Notes under the pieces: model-generated
What the model was told of the DNA's origin: nothing
The model's database searches: none
What the model saw: only the letters and a program-made list of their open reading frames with translations
Part shown: positions 49,356 to 57,900 of the stretch, piece by piece
Layout: the number at the start of each line of letters is the position of its first letter
Numbering within the stretch: the first letter of the stretch is position 1
Translations under genes and position numbers: made by a program
Source: Pseudomonadota bacterium
GTDB lineage: Bacteria > Pseudomonadota > Alphaproteobacteria > Sphingomonadales > Sphingomonadaceae
Assembly: GCA_023416515.1 (NCBI GenBank)
Contig: JAEZHP010000175.1
Coordinates: 1-64,000 of the forward strand
Length of the DNA stretch: 64,000 nt
Reading direction: 5' to 3'

Positions 49356-50426
49356 ATGGTCAGTAGAGGCGCGTACATCAATGCCGTCGCCGGCGCCGTG
49401 CCCGATCACGACATCCACCAGGCCTATATCGATTGGGCGCGAACGCAGATAACGGATCCGCGCCTGCGGTCGCTGTTCGACCGGATGGCGGAGCGGTCCG
49501 GGATAGAGCATCGCTGGTCGGTGCTTCCTGTCACTCCAGGCGGCGGCTCGCCGGTCGATCCCGGAGGCTTCTATTCCGACCGCATGCCCGGAACGGCCGA
49601 GCGGATGAAGCTCTACGCCGACTCCGCCCCCGGTCTGGCCATGGTCGCGATCGAAGGGCTTGGCGAGCAGATCGCGTTCGGACCGATCACCCATCTCGTG
49701 GTCGCAAGCTGCACCGGCTTCGTCGCCCCGGGGATCGACCAGATCATCGCTGCGCGGCTCGGCCTCGGCGACGTCGAGCGCACGCTGGTCGGCTTCATGG
49801 GCTGCTACGCCGCGGTCGCTGCTCTTAGAACCGCCTTCCACATCGTCCGCTCGGAGCCCGAAGCCCGGGTGCTGGTGGTAACCGTCGAGCTGTCCTCGCT
49901 TCACCTCCAGCCGATGGCGGAGCCCGAGCCCTTGCTCGCAAGCCTCCAGTTCGGCGACGGCGCCGCCGCCGCTCTGGTGACCTCCGACCCCCAGGGCTTC
50001 GAGATGACGGCGCAATTCAATGCGACCCTTCCGGGCTCCGACTCGCTGATCCGCTGGACGATCGGCGACACCGGGTTCGAGATGACCTTGTCGGGCGAGG
50101 TACCCGGCCGGATCGCCGCGGCGCTTCACGAGCCTGGAGTGCGATCGCGGCTTCTCGACGGCTGGGCGGCTGCCGACGTTGACGGCTGGGCGGTTCATGC
50201 CGGGGGGCGGTCGATCCTCGACTCGGTCGAGCGTGGCCTCCAGTTGGCGCCGGACGCGCTCGACAGCTCGCGGCGGATCCTCGCCGACTTCGGCAACATG
50301 TCGTCGTCGACCCTGATGTTCGTTCTCGCCGACCTGCTCGGCCGGCCGGAAAAGCGGCGCGGTGTCGCGATCGCCTTCGGCCCTGGGCTCGCGGCCGAGG
50401 GATTCCGTTTCGAGCGGGCCGGGTGA
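49356..50426 (+). CDS. Type III polyketide synthase (chalcone/stilbene synthase family)
   Basis: A 356-residue iterative polyketide synthase. The catalytic triad of the thiolase fold can be placed: Cys119 in VVASCTGFVAPGID, His281 in GWAVHAGGRSILDSVE and Asn314 in DFGNMSSSTLMFVL. Another typical block is GFMGCYAAVAALRTA. Enzymes of this type condense malonyl-CoA onto an acyl starter to give pyrones or resorcinols. The next gene (FAD oxidoreductase) overlaps by GTGA, so they form a two-gene pathway. Product unknown; phenolic lipids are common in this group. Confidence 0.9.
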   Translation: MVSRGAYINAVAGAVPDHDIHQAYIDWARTQITDPRLRSLFDRMAERSGIEHRWSVLPVTPGGGSPVDPGGFYSDRMPGTAERMKLYADSAPGLAMVAIEGLGEQIAFGPITHLVVASCTGFVAPGIDQIIAARLGLGDVERTLVGFMGCYAAVAALRTAFHIVRSEPEARVLVVTVELSSLHLQPMAEPEPLLASLQFGDGAAAALVTSDPQGFEMTAQFNATLPGSDSLIRWTIGDTGFEMTLSGEVPGRIAAALHEPGVRSRLLDGWAAADVDGWAVHAGGRSILDSVERGLQLAPDALDSSRRILADFGNMSSSTLMFVLADLLGRPEKRRGVAIAFGPGLAAEGFRFERAG

Positions 50427-51520
50427 GCGCAGATCCGCGCTTTGTCGAAACGCTCGTGGTCGGCGGCGGACCGGCGGGCTCCGCCGCTGCATTGACGCTG
50501 GCGGGCGGCGGCGCCGCGGTCGAGCTGATCGAGCGGCAATCAGGTCCGCACGAGGTGGTGTGCGGCGGCTTCCTCGGCTGGGATGCCCTTTCGGCGCTGA
50601 GACGCCTCGGGCTCGAGCCGGAGTCGCTTGGGGCGCGGCCCATCGCCCGGCTTCGGCTGGCGAGCGGCAGGCGGGTCGTCGAAACCAGGCTGCCCCGAAT
50701 GGCCGCGGGCTTGTCGCGGCGGCGCCTGGACGAGGCGCTGTTGGCGGAGGCGGAGCGCGCCGGGGCTTCGGTGTCGCGCGGACTCACGGTGCGAAGCGCG
50801 GATCCGGCGAGCCGGACGGTGCGTCTGGAGGACGGCAGCGAGGTCCGGGCCGGGACGCTGTTCCTGGCGACGGGCAAATATGAGCTTCGCGGGCTTGCGC
50901 GGCCGCTGGGCAGGCGCCGGAACGGAGCGGTCGGCCTTCGTGTCGCCTTCGCTCCGGACCCTGGCCTCGCCGCTGCCCTCGACGGCGTCATTGAGCTCCA
51001 TCCCTTCGACGGAGGCTATGCCGGCCTGCTCCTTCAGGAGGACGGCCAGGCGAACCTGTGCATGTCGGTGTCGAGCGAGAAGCTTCGAAGGAGCGGGGGC
51101 ATCCGCGCTCTTCTGGAGGTTCTGGCGAAGGAGACCGCGCTTCTCGCCGATCGCCTGGAGTCGGTTTACGACTCGGCCTGGATCAGCGTCAGCAACGTTC
51201 CCTATGGCTGGCGCTGGCCCGGCTGCGTTCCGAGCCTTTACCGGGTCGGCGATCAGGCCGCCGTGATCGCGTCGCTGGCCGGAGACGGAATCGCGATCGC
51301 CCTCACCAGCGGAACGGCGGCGGCCGATGCCTATCTTCGGGGCGAGCCGGCCGAGCAATTCCAGCGCGGCTGGTCGGCGCGTGCGACGCGACCGCTCAGG
51401 GTGGCGGAGGGGCTGCGCTGGGCGGCGGAGACCCGAATGCCGCGGCGCGTGGCGATGGGGGTGCTGAGCGCTGCGCCGGGACTGGCCCGGGTCGCGGCGC
51501 GGCTCACTCGGATCGCCTAG
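50423..51520 (+). CDS. FAD-dependent oxidoreductase of the geranylgeranyl-reductase-like group
   Basis: A 365-residue flavoprotein. The N-terminal dinucleotide-binding motif is [19 protein letters not shown], a [10 protein letters not shown] segment follows, and the late FAD-binding block reads [23 protein letters not shown] (RVGDxA). It starts at GTG overlapping the type III PKS stop. In related bacteria this enzyme accompanies type III PKS genes and probably hydroxylates or oxidises the polyketide product. No methyltransferase gene, often the third partner, is present. Its stop shares the bases CTAG with the convergent wall hydrolase stop. Confidence 0.85.
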   Translation: MSADPRFVETLVVGGGPAGSAAALTLAGGGAAVELIERQSGPHEVVCGGFLGWDALSALRRLGLEPESLGARPIARLRLASGRRVVETRLPRMAAGLSRRRLDEALLAEAERAGASVSRGLTVRSADPASRTVRLEDGSEVRAGTLFLATGKYELRGLARPLGRRRNGAVGLRVAFAPDPGLAAALDGVIELHPFDGGYAGLLLQEDGQANLCMSVSSEKLRRSGGIRALLEVLAKETALLADRLESVYDSAWISVSNVPYGWRWPGCVPSLYRVGDQAAVIASLAGDGIAIALTSGTAAADAYLRGEPAEQFQRGWSARATRPLRVAEGLRWAAETRMPRRVAMGVLSAAPGLARVAARLTRIA

Positions 51521-52485
51521 CGGCCGGTCACCGCAGCCGGCGCGTCCTCGCGCCACTGGCCCGACTGGCGGTATTCGGGGCGCACCTGCAGATCGCGGAC
51601 CGGCTCCTGCACCTGGACGGCGGTTTCGACCACTCGAGCCGGTGGGCGAGCGGTTATTGCCGTCGCGAGCCACGCCGGCTGATCGGCCGCGCTCGCCGGC
51701 CGGTTGTAGCGAACCGTGATCGGGTTCGGACGGGCGATCGGCTCGGCGCCGGCATAGCGGGCGGTGAATGCGGCCGGAGTCCCGGCGCCTCCGGGCAGCC
51801 GGTAGAAGAGATGGTTGCCGATCACCGCGGTCTTGAGCAGCCTCGGCGCCCACGCCGGAAGTACGTAGTTGGCGTGGTAGAAGGTCGACAGCCCGACCGG
51901 CGCATAGACCCGGCCGGCGAGCGCCTCGGCGGCGAGCCTGCGAGCCCGAAGCCAGTCTTCGCCATAGGCGCGGAAGCGAAGCGAGCCGTCGCAGGTGAAG
52001 GTGAACTGGCAGCCGCCGCCCGCGACGGCGGGCCCCTGGTAGACGACTCCACACACGCTGTTCGGCCAGGCGGGGTGGCGGACCCGGTTGAGAACGACCT
52101 GGGCAACCGCGCGCTGGCCGTCCTCGGGCTCGGACCGGGCCTCGTAATAGATGGCCTGCGCGAGGCAATCGAGCGCTCGCATCCCGGCGAGCGCGTCCAT
52201 GTTGCTGAAGGCGAGCGAGGCGGCGGCCGGCCCGGAAGCGCCGCTCAACGGCAAATGGGCATTCGCCTCGATCGCTTCCGACCCGGTCAGCATCGGCGGC
52301 AGCGAGGCATCGAGGACGGCGGCGTCGGTGATCGGGATGAGCGTGCCGGGCGAGGCGACCGAGGCCGTCTCCATCGCCATGGGCGCGCAGGAACCCGTGA
52401 GCGCGGCGACTGCAATGGTCGCGGCAAGACCGCGCCGTGGCACCGGCAGCCGCCGCCTTCTCGTCCTGCTCCGCATTGGAATCAT
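51517..52485 (-). CDS. SleB-type cell wall hydrolase
   Basis: A 322-residue exported protein. A basic N-terminus precedes a hydrophobic segment ([16 protein letters not shown]), then a hydrolase_2 (SleB) domain at about residues 105-215 with [28 protein letters not shown], containing the catalytic Glu, then [16 protein letters not shown] and [11 protein letters not shown]. The C-terminal 100 residues are Pro/Ala/Arg-rich without a domain I can name. The ATG at 52485 is chosen, but a GTG at 52518 and an ATG at 52476 are possible. These enzymes cleave peptidoglycan glycan strands. Confidence 0.85.
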   Translation of the reverse strand: MIPMRSRTRRRRLPVPRRGLAATIAVAALTGSCAPMAMETASVASPGTLIPITDAAVLDASLPPMLTGSEAIEANAHLPLSGASGPAAASLAFSNMDALAGMRALDCLAQAIYYEARSEPEDGQRAVAQVVLNRVRHPAWPNSVCGVVYQGPAVAGGGCQFTFTCDGSLRFRAYGEDWLRARRLAAEALAGRVYAPVGLSTFYHANYVLPAWAPRLLKTAVIGNHLFYRLPGGAGTPAAFTARYAGAEPIARPNPITVRYNRPASAADQPAWLATAITARPPARVVETAVQVQEPVRDLQVRPEYRQSGQWREDAPAAVTGR

Positions 52486-52518
52486 CGCCGAGTCGCAGCT
52501 CCGCCTAGCTCGCTCCAC

Positions 52519-52837
52519 GATCTAGGCGAGCGCGAGCCTGTCCGCTCGGGCTGATTCCGTCCCGTCCCATAGGGGCACAGCGCATCCCGCGCGGTTAAGG
52601 TCTCCCCGCTGGTGAGGGGGCCAACGCGCCCGTCGCCGCTTGCGTGACTTTCGTCGCTGCCGATGCACCTTCGCCGAAGCTTATGCCGCCGTGGTCGAAG
52701 CGGAGCAGCGCCCCGCAGCCGAATGAGCCAGACGGGCGATGCGGGTTCGGGAAGCCAGCACGCCCCTGTCACCTTCCCGGCCCGCAACCCGTCAACCAGG
52801 CCGAATGTAACGGCCGCAGTGATGAAGGAGAGACGAC
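52519..52837. other. Gene-free stretch upstream of a small secreted protein gene
   Basis: About 320 bases without a convincing gene. Open frames here are short and lack ribosome sites. The last 20 bases carry GAAGGAGAG, the ribosome site of the gene at 52838. Confidence 0.4.
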
Positions 52838-53020
52838 ATGCGCATCGGTGCCATGATCCTCGCCGTCGCCGCCGCCGGCACGATGATCAGTGCGGCCGCG
52901 GGTCCGGATTTTTCGAGCGACGCTCGCCAGGTGGCGGTTGCCCCGTCCTACAGCGACCTTGATTTCGCAGCGCTCGATGCGCCGCGGCAGCCGGTCGTTC
53001 GGGAGACGATCAGCCGCTGA
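52838..53020 (+). CDS. Small putative secreted protein
   Basis: A 60-residue protein starting MRIGAMILAVAAAGTMISAAAG, a clear signal-type segment, followed by a polar 38-residue mature part (FSSDARQVAVAPSYSDLDFAALDAPRQPVV). AAGGAGAG sits just before the ATG. I do not recognise a family. It is followed by a strong terminator at 53085-53120. Confidence 0.6.
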   Translation: MRIGAMILAVAAAGTMISAAAGPDFSSDARQVAVAPSYSDLDFAALDAPRQPVVRETISR

Positions 53021-53084
53021 TCAGGACGCCCGCCGGCCAGCTGCCACGGTCTGCCCACCCTCGCAGCTCCCGCTCCGGCGGACA

Positions 53085-53120
53085 GGGAGGCGGCGACACG
53101 CCCGCCGCCTCCCATTTTTT
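53085..53120 (+). terminator. 11-bp hairpin terminator with six-T tail
   Basis: GGGAGGCGGCG and CGCCGCCTCCC form the stem, followed by ATTTTTT. It ends the message of the small secreted protein gene at 52838-53020. Confidence 0.8.
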
Positions 53121-53157
53121 CCTAGACCCGCCTGACCCGGCCTCCGATACGGAGGTC

Positions 53158-53457
53158 ATGTCCAGGCGGGTCTTGCTCATTCTGCCCTTGTGCACCGTCC
53201 TCGCGGCCTGCGGCCCCGACATCGAGGCCGAGACGATCGCAAACCGCGTGGTGATGCTCACCAACGCCGAGGACGAGCCGATCACAATCCAGAAGATCGT
53301 CGCCAACAACCGTCCCGGTCGATCGGAATGCGTCGACACGCCGAACGCTCAGCTCGGGCCGGGGCGGACCTACACGAAGACCTTCTTCTACTGCGACGAG
53401 CTTCAGGAGGTCGATGTCGAGACGGACCGCGGGGCGGTCACCCTCGACCTCAACTAG
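53158..53457 (+). CDS. Small putative lipoprotein
   Basis: A 99-residue protein with a signal peptide ending VLAACGPD; LAAC is a good lipobox, so it is probably membrane-anchored. The mature part is predicted to be a beta-rich domain with two further cysteines (SECVDT and FFYCDE) that could form a disulfide. I do not recognise the family. Its 3' end overlaps the convergent LytTR regulator gene by eight bases. Confidence 0.7.
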   Translation: MSRRVLLILPLCTVLAACGPDIEAETIANRVVMLTNAEDEPITIQKIVANNRPGRSECVDTPNAQLGPGRTYTKTFFYCDELQEVDVETDRGAVTLDLN

Positions 53458-54187
53458 CGCGCCCGGTCATCCGTCTCACATTGTCGGCATAGCTTCGCCC
53501 GATGCGCTGCTCGGCGCCGTCGGGGAGGCGGGCGTTCCAATGGCCGGATTCGTCACGGTAAAGCCCGACGATGGTGTCGCGCCTCAGGATCACCGAACGG
53601 TGGACCCGGACGAACATGGCCGGGTCGAGCTCCTCCTCCAGCTTGGCGATGGTCCGGTGGATGAGCCAGGAGCGGTTTCCCACATGGAGGCGCATATAGT
53701 CTCGCTCCGCGGTGATTCGCTCAATCTGGTCGGCGCCTATGCGGACGAGGCCGTGAAGCTCCGGCACCCACAATTCCTCGACATATCGCGGCGGCTCGCT
53801 CGCTTCCGCGGGGGCTCGGCGGGGGTGCTCGCGCGCACGCTCGAGAGCGCGGGCCAGCCGGTCGGGAAGCACCGGTTTCATCAGATAGTCGACCGCGTCG
53901 ACGTCGAACGCCGCCACGGCGAAATTGTCGAAGGCGGTGACGAAGACCACCAGCGGCACGTGCGGGCGGCTGCTCAGGGCCCGGGCGACGTCGATCCCGT
54001 CCATTCCCGGCATCGCGATGTCGAGGAGAACGAGGTCGGGCCTCAGCTCGTCGACCATCCGAAGCGCGGATTCGCCGTCGCTTGCGGTGCCCGCGAGCTC
54101 CACCCCGGGCTGCCTGGCGAGAAGGATCTGGAGCCGTTCGACCGCGAGCGGCTCGTCGTCGACGGCCAGGACCTTGAGGTCAGTCAT
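53450..54187 (-). CDS. LytTR-family response regulator
   Basis: A 245-residue two-component regulator. The receiver domain (1-120) has the acidic pair in LAVDDEP, phosphorylatable Asp56 in LVLLDIAMPGMDG, and a Lys in YLMKPV. The LytTR DNA-binding domain follows from about 140, with ERDYMRLHVGNRSWLIHRTI and FVRVHRSVILRRDTIVGL. The ATG lies inside the end of the kinase gene upstream (eight-base overlap), so the pair is co-transcribed. Targets are unknown. Confidence 0.92.
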   Translation of the reverse strand: MTDLKVLAVDDEPLAVERLQILLARQPGVELAGTASDGESALRMVDELRPDLVLLDIAMPGMDGIDVARALSSRPHVPLVVFVTAFDNFAVAAFDVDAVDYLMKPVLPDRLARALERAREHPRRAPAEASEPPRYVEELWVPELHGLVRIGADQIERITAERDYMRLHVGNRSWLIHRTIAKLEEELDPAMFVRVHRSVILRRDTIVGLYRDESGHWNARLPDGAEQRIGRSYADNVRRMTGRAS

Positions 54188-55484
54188 CGCTCACCACCGG
54201 CATGAAGATGTGGACGGTGTAGCCGCCCGGGTCGGCGCCGTGAAGGCAGCCGGCTCCGGCGCCGAAGCGGGCGGTGAGGCGGTTGCAAACATTGGCGAGG
54301 CCGACCCCGGTGCCGCCTCCCGGCGCGATCTCGGCCGCATCGCCGCCATCGTCCTTGACCTTGATGTGAAGCCGTCCGGCTTCCTCATAGGCGGTGAGCT
54401 GGATGGTGACGGGATGGCGGGAGCGCGCCACTCCATATTTCACCGCATTCTCGACGATCTGCTGGAGGATCAGCACCGGCACTCGGCGGTCCATGAGAGC
54501 TTCGGGCACATCCACCTCGACCTTCAGTCGGTCGGGGAAGCGGATCTGCTCGATCTCCAGATAGAGCTTCTGGAGCTCGATCTCTTCCGCCAGCGACACG
54601 TCCGCGGCCGGATCGGCGGCGAGCGTCGAGCGAAGAAAGGCCGACAGGTTCATCAGCATCTTCTCGGCCGTCTCGGTGCGCTCGGCGAGGACGAGCGAGC
54701 TCAGCGAGTTCAACGTGTTGAATAGGAAATGCGGGTTGATCTGGTAGCGGAGCGCGCGGAGCTGGGCGTCCTGGGCCTCGCGGGCGAGGCAGGAAGCGCG
54801 CTGGTCCGCGATCCGGAGCTGGCGCGAGTAGCTGAGAGCGACATAGATCGCCGACCACGCCGCGAAGAAGAAATACCAGGAGAAGGCGCCGTCGGCGAGC
54901 ATCGCGACCGTGCTCTTCTCGCGGTCGCTCATCATCGCGGTGTCGCGGACGATCCATACCGCGTCCATCGGCGAGTAGACGTAGAACATATAATGGTTGA
55001 ACGCCGAGAAGGCGGCGGCCGCGGGAAGGCACAGGATTGCAGCGGCGATGATCTTGGTTCGGACCGGCGACTCGCTGGTCGGGCGGAGAAGCACGTACAT
55101 GATGCCTGTGAGAAGCATTCCCGCGATCACGACGAAGACTCGCCGCTCGAGCATCTCCATCTGGCCCTCGTACGCGACGATCACGCCGCGCAGCGTCGCC
55201 TGCACAAGGTAGAAGAGCCAGAAGAAGAGGATCGTCTTCACCGCCAGCGGCCAATCCGGCAGCCAGCGGCCGTGCGATCGCGGAAGCGCGCGGTCCATGC
55301 CTCCGTCTAACCGATGCGGGGTTGAAGCGCCGCCCGCCGGCCCGGCGTTCGCAGAAGCGGCGCCCGCCTTGGTCGAAAATGCGGGCTCGCCGCGGTTGGG
55401 CAACGGCCGGCGATAGCCGGACGAGTCCGCCTCGCTTGCCAATGTGCGGCCGCGCCGCGCCGTCTCTTCCCGCGATTCGGTCAT
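54180..55484 (-). CDS. LytS/YehU-type sensor histidine kinase
   Basis: A 434-residue sensor kinase of the His_kinase (PF06580) family. After a polar, low-complexity 60-residue N-terminus come about four membrane segments (residues 80-220, e.g. TILFFWLFYLVQATL and AFSWYFFFAAWSAIYVAL). The phospho-acceptor His252 follows in LRYQINPHFLFNTLNSL, and a HATPase domain with IVENAVKYGV and GTGVGLANVCNRL. ATG 55484 has GGGGGAG close by; an internal ATG at 55298 would remove the low-complexity part. It pairs with the overlapping LytTR regulator. Confidence 0.9.
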   Translation of the reverse strand: MTESREETARRGRTLASEADSSGYRRPLPNRGEPAFSTKAGAASANAGPAGGASTPHRLDGGMDRALPRSHGRWLPDWPLAVKTILFFWLFYLVQATLRGVIVAYEGQMEMLERRVFVVIAGMLLTGIMYVLLRPTSESPVRTKIIAAAILCLPAAAAFSAFNHYMFYVYSPMDAVWIVRDTAMMSDREKSTVAMLADGAFSWYFFFAAWSAIYVALSYSRQLRIADQRASCLAREAQDAQLRALRYQINPHFLFNTLNSLSSLVLAERTETAEKMLMNLSAFLRSTLAADPAADVSLAEEIELQKLYLEIEQIRFPDRLKVEVDVPEALMDRRVPVLILQQIVENAVKYGVARSRHPVTIQLTAYEEAGRLHIKVKDDGGDAAEIAPGGGTGVGLANVCNRLTARFGAGAGCLHGADPGGYTVHIFMPVVSDD

Positions 55485-55487
55485 CAC

Positions 55488-55822
55488 TCCCCCATGCCCT
55501 TGCTAGCAGCGCTTGGGCGGCAGGTCAGCGGTCGCAAAAGCAGCTTGGCCACGCTTCTCCGCCTACAGGAACATTACCGTAGGGCGCTCGGCCCCAATCG
55601 GTCCGGTACCGCAACGACGCTAGAGCCGCGGTGCGGCCTGCCTTGTCACCTATGTTGCACCTCAGTGACAGTTCCACAGGCCCGTGGCGGCGGCGAGGAT
55701 TTCGCATTGCCGCCGACTCCCATCTCTGATTCTATCTCCCTCGGGGCACGCGGGGTGCCAGGGTTAACGGGCTGGAAAGCCTAGATGTTGCATGATGCTC
55801 CGCGGGGATAAGGAGCGGGATC
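55488..55822. other. Gene-free stretch between divergent genes
   Basis: About 335 bases between the kinase gene (minus) and the gene at 55823 (plus). One open frame inside it lacks protein-like composition and a ribosome site. It must contain both promoters, but I see no clear consensus. Confidence 0.4.
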
Positions 55823-56380
55823 ATGAGTACGAATACGCGTCAGCCGCGCCAGCCGAACGGGGCCTTGGCCCTGTCGGAGATGCGTGAATTCGCAACCTTC
55901 ACCAAGGGCACGCAGCGCTATATCCGCCGCTCGCTCGACGTCGGCCTCGGCCGCCGCGACGCGGTCAAGCGCTGGTCTCGCGACATTGCCGAAGCCGCAA
56001 GCATCCGCGCCCAGGAGCGCGTCTATCAGCGGCTCGAGCATGTCCGCTCCTATGTGCCGGACGATTGCGGCCTCGACACCATGGAGCCGATGATGGCGCC
56101 GCTGGTCACGATGACCGCGTTCGACCTCGGCCAGGACCGGCTGAGCTGCTTCGCCTCCTATCGCTTTCTCTACGAGCGCCTGGTCGGCGCATCGGTGCGC
56201 CCATGGCTGCCCGCCGCTTTCTGCTCGGCGGCCGCGCTTCCGCACCTCCACCCGACACGCCGCCGCACTCTGCTCCAGTCGATCAGCGAAGCCGCGGCGA
56301 CCGCGCCTGGCTGGTCGAGCCGCGAGCCGATGTTCGTCCCCGACTGGGTCGAGAAGGTCGACGTCGCCGTCGCCGGCTGA
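55823..56380 (+). CDS. Hypothetical protein
   Basis: A 185-residue soluble, mostly helical protein starting MSTNTRQPRQPNGALALSEM. No transmembrane segment, signal peptide or named motif is visible. Codon use is like the neighbours, and the ATG is preceded by AGGAGCGG. A terminator follows the stop (56403-56441). I do not recognise a family or function. Confidence 0.65.
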   Translation: MSTNTRQPRQPNGALALSEMREFATFTKGTQRYIRRSLDVGLGRRDAVKRWSRDIAEAASIRAQERVYQRLEHVRSYVPDDCGLDTMEPMMAPLVTMTAFDLGQDRLSCFASYRFLYERLVGASVRPWLPAAFCSAAALPHLHPTRRRTLLQSISEAAATAPGWSSREPMFVPDWVEKVDVAVAG

Positions 56381-56402
56381 CCCTTAGCTTTCGCTCCAAC
56401 AG

Positions 56403-56441
56403 ACGCCCGTCCGGCTCACCGCCGGGCGGGCGTTACTTTTT
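56403..56441. terminator. 12-bp hairpin terminator between convergent genes
   Basis: ACGCCCGTCCGG and CCGGGCGGGCGT pair (one G-U) around a seven-base loop, followed by TTACTTTTT. It serves the hypothetical gene upstream and overlaps the end of the Mur ligase gene. Confidence 0.7.
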
Positions 56442-57851
56442 GGCGAGCCGCTCGACGAGGTCCTCGGCGAACTGGCTCAAGGTGTCGTCGCGCGCGCCCA
56501 TGATGACGATCCGGTCGCCGGGGCGGGCGAGGTCGATAAGCCGGGCTGTCGACCGGGTGCGTTCCGGCGGCGGCTCGGCGATATGCTCGGCGTTGCGGCC
56601 GAGCGCGCGAACCCCCTCGATAATCCCGGCGCTGCCGACCGAGCGGTCGGTGGTTCCGCCATGATAGACGGGGTCGGGCATGATCAGCACGTCGTCGGGG
56701 CGCAGCTTGTCCGCGAAGGTGTCGATCAGCTCGCGGCCCATCTTAGCGAGGGGACCGAAGCCGTGCGGCTGGAAAAAGACCAGCAGCCGGCCGGGCGAGA
56801 TGTGAAGCGTGTGCAAGGTCGCGGAGATCTTGTCCGGGTTGTGCCCGAAATCGTCGATCACGGTGACTCCGCTCGCCTCGCCGACCTTCTCGAAGCGGCG
56901 GCGCAATCCTGTGAAACCTTCCAGCGCCCGAGCGGCATCGGCGAGCGGGACGCCCGCGGCCGTCGCGGCGCCGATCGCGGCCAGCGCGTTGGCGGCGTTG
57001 TGGCGGCCCGGGACCTGCAAGCGGAGCGGAACGGTCTCGCCGGTTCGCCGGTCGCTCACGTTGAGGCTGATCGCGAAGGCCTCCTCGCGAAGGTTCGAGC
57101 CGACGAGGTCCGCCTCGTTGCCGTCGAGGCTGTAGGCGACCAGCTTGTCGGCGGGGAGCATCGCCGCGAGCAGGCGGGTCTCGTCGTCGTCGAGATTGGC
57201 GACGACCTTCTCGGCCTTGGCGGCGAAGTCGCCGAACAGGCGGCGAAGCTCCTCGAGCGACTTGTGGTCGAGGGTGATGTTGTTCAGCACCGCGACCTTG
57301 GGGCGGTAGAGTGCGATGGTGCCGTCGCTCTCGTCCACCTCGCTGACGAAATCCGGGCCGCTCCCGACGAGGGCGCTGGCGAAGGGTTGGTCGGGCGACA
57401 CGAAATTCTTCATGATCGCGCCGTTCATCACCGTCGGATCGCGGCCGACGGCGTGGAGGATCCAGCCGATCATCCCGGTGACCGTCGACTTCCCCGAGGT
57501 GCCCCCGACGGCGATCCCGGTCTCGGCCTCGTTGAACAGCTGGGCGAGGAGCTCGGCGCGGCTGAGGCGCTCGGCGCCGACCTCGCGCGCCTTGACCACG
57601 TCGGGAACACTTTCCTCGACCGCAGCCGAGGCGACGAGGATCTGGCCTGAATCGCTGAGGCCCGAGCCATCCTGCGGGAACAGGGGAATGCCGCGAGCGC
57701 GAAGCGCCTCGAACTTCCCCGCAAGCTTGCCCTGGTCGAGCGTCCGGTCGGAGCCGGCGACACTGCCGCCGCGGCCCTGGACGATGAGCGCGAGCGGGAG
57801 CATGCCGCTGCCGCCGATCCCGCAGAAGAAATAGCGTTTGTCGAGGTTCAT
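56433..57851 (-). CDS. Mur ligase family protein (MurC/Mpl-like)
   Basis: A 472-residue ligase of the Mur family, joining an amino acid or peptide to UDP-MurNAc. The N-terminal domain has YFFCGIGGSGMLPLAL. The ATP loop is GTSGKSTVTGM, a variant of the usual GT(H/G)GKTTT. EVDESDGTIALYRPKVAVLNNITLDH matches the central MurC/Mpl block, and VPGRHNAANALAAIG and VIDDFGHNPDKI follow. It is divergent from an LD-carboxypeptidase gene. The pair suggests murein peptide recycling (Mpl role) rather than de novo synthesis, but the exact substrate cannot be told from sequence. Confidence 0.82.
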   Translation of the reverse strand: MNLDKRYFFCGIGGSGMLPLALIVQGRGGSVAGSDRTLDQGKLAGKFEALRARGIPLFPQDGSGLSDSGQILVASAAVEESVPDVVKAREVGAERLSRAELLAQLFNEAETGIAVGGTSGKSTVTGMIGWILHAVGRDPTVMNGAIMKNFVSPDQPFASALVGSGPDFVSEVDESDGTIALYRPKVAVLNNITLDHKSLEELRRLFGDFAAKAEKVVANLDDDETRLLAAMLPADKLVAYSLDGNEADLVGSNLREEAFAISLNVSDRRTGETVPLRLQVPGRHNAANALAAIGAATAAGVPLADAARALEGFTGLRRRFEKVGEASGVTVIDDFGHNPDKISATLHTLHISPGRLLVFFQPHGFGPLAKMGRELIDTFADKLRPDDVLIMPDPVYHGGTTDRSVGSAGIIEGVRALGRNAEHIAEPPPERTRSTARLIDLARPGDRIVIMGARDDTLSQFAEDLVERLAKK

Positions 57852-57900
57852 CGCGTCGCCCTATTGGGTGCCGAAGCGAACTTCAAACGGGATCGGGTGA

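Noticed and set aside
52640..52800. GC-rich segment with pieces that look a little like a cobalamin riboswitch (CAGCGCCCCGCAG, GAGCCAGA)
   Set aside because: The order and spacing of conserved boxes do not fit, and the downstream gene encodes a small secreted protein unrelated to B12. The BtuB-like receptor is far away on the other strand.
55494..55784. A 96-residue open frame between the kinase and the hypothetical gene
   Set aside because: No ribosome site, and the protein composition is not convincing. It fills the space where two divergent promoters must lie.
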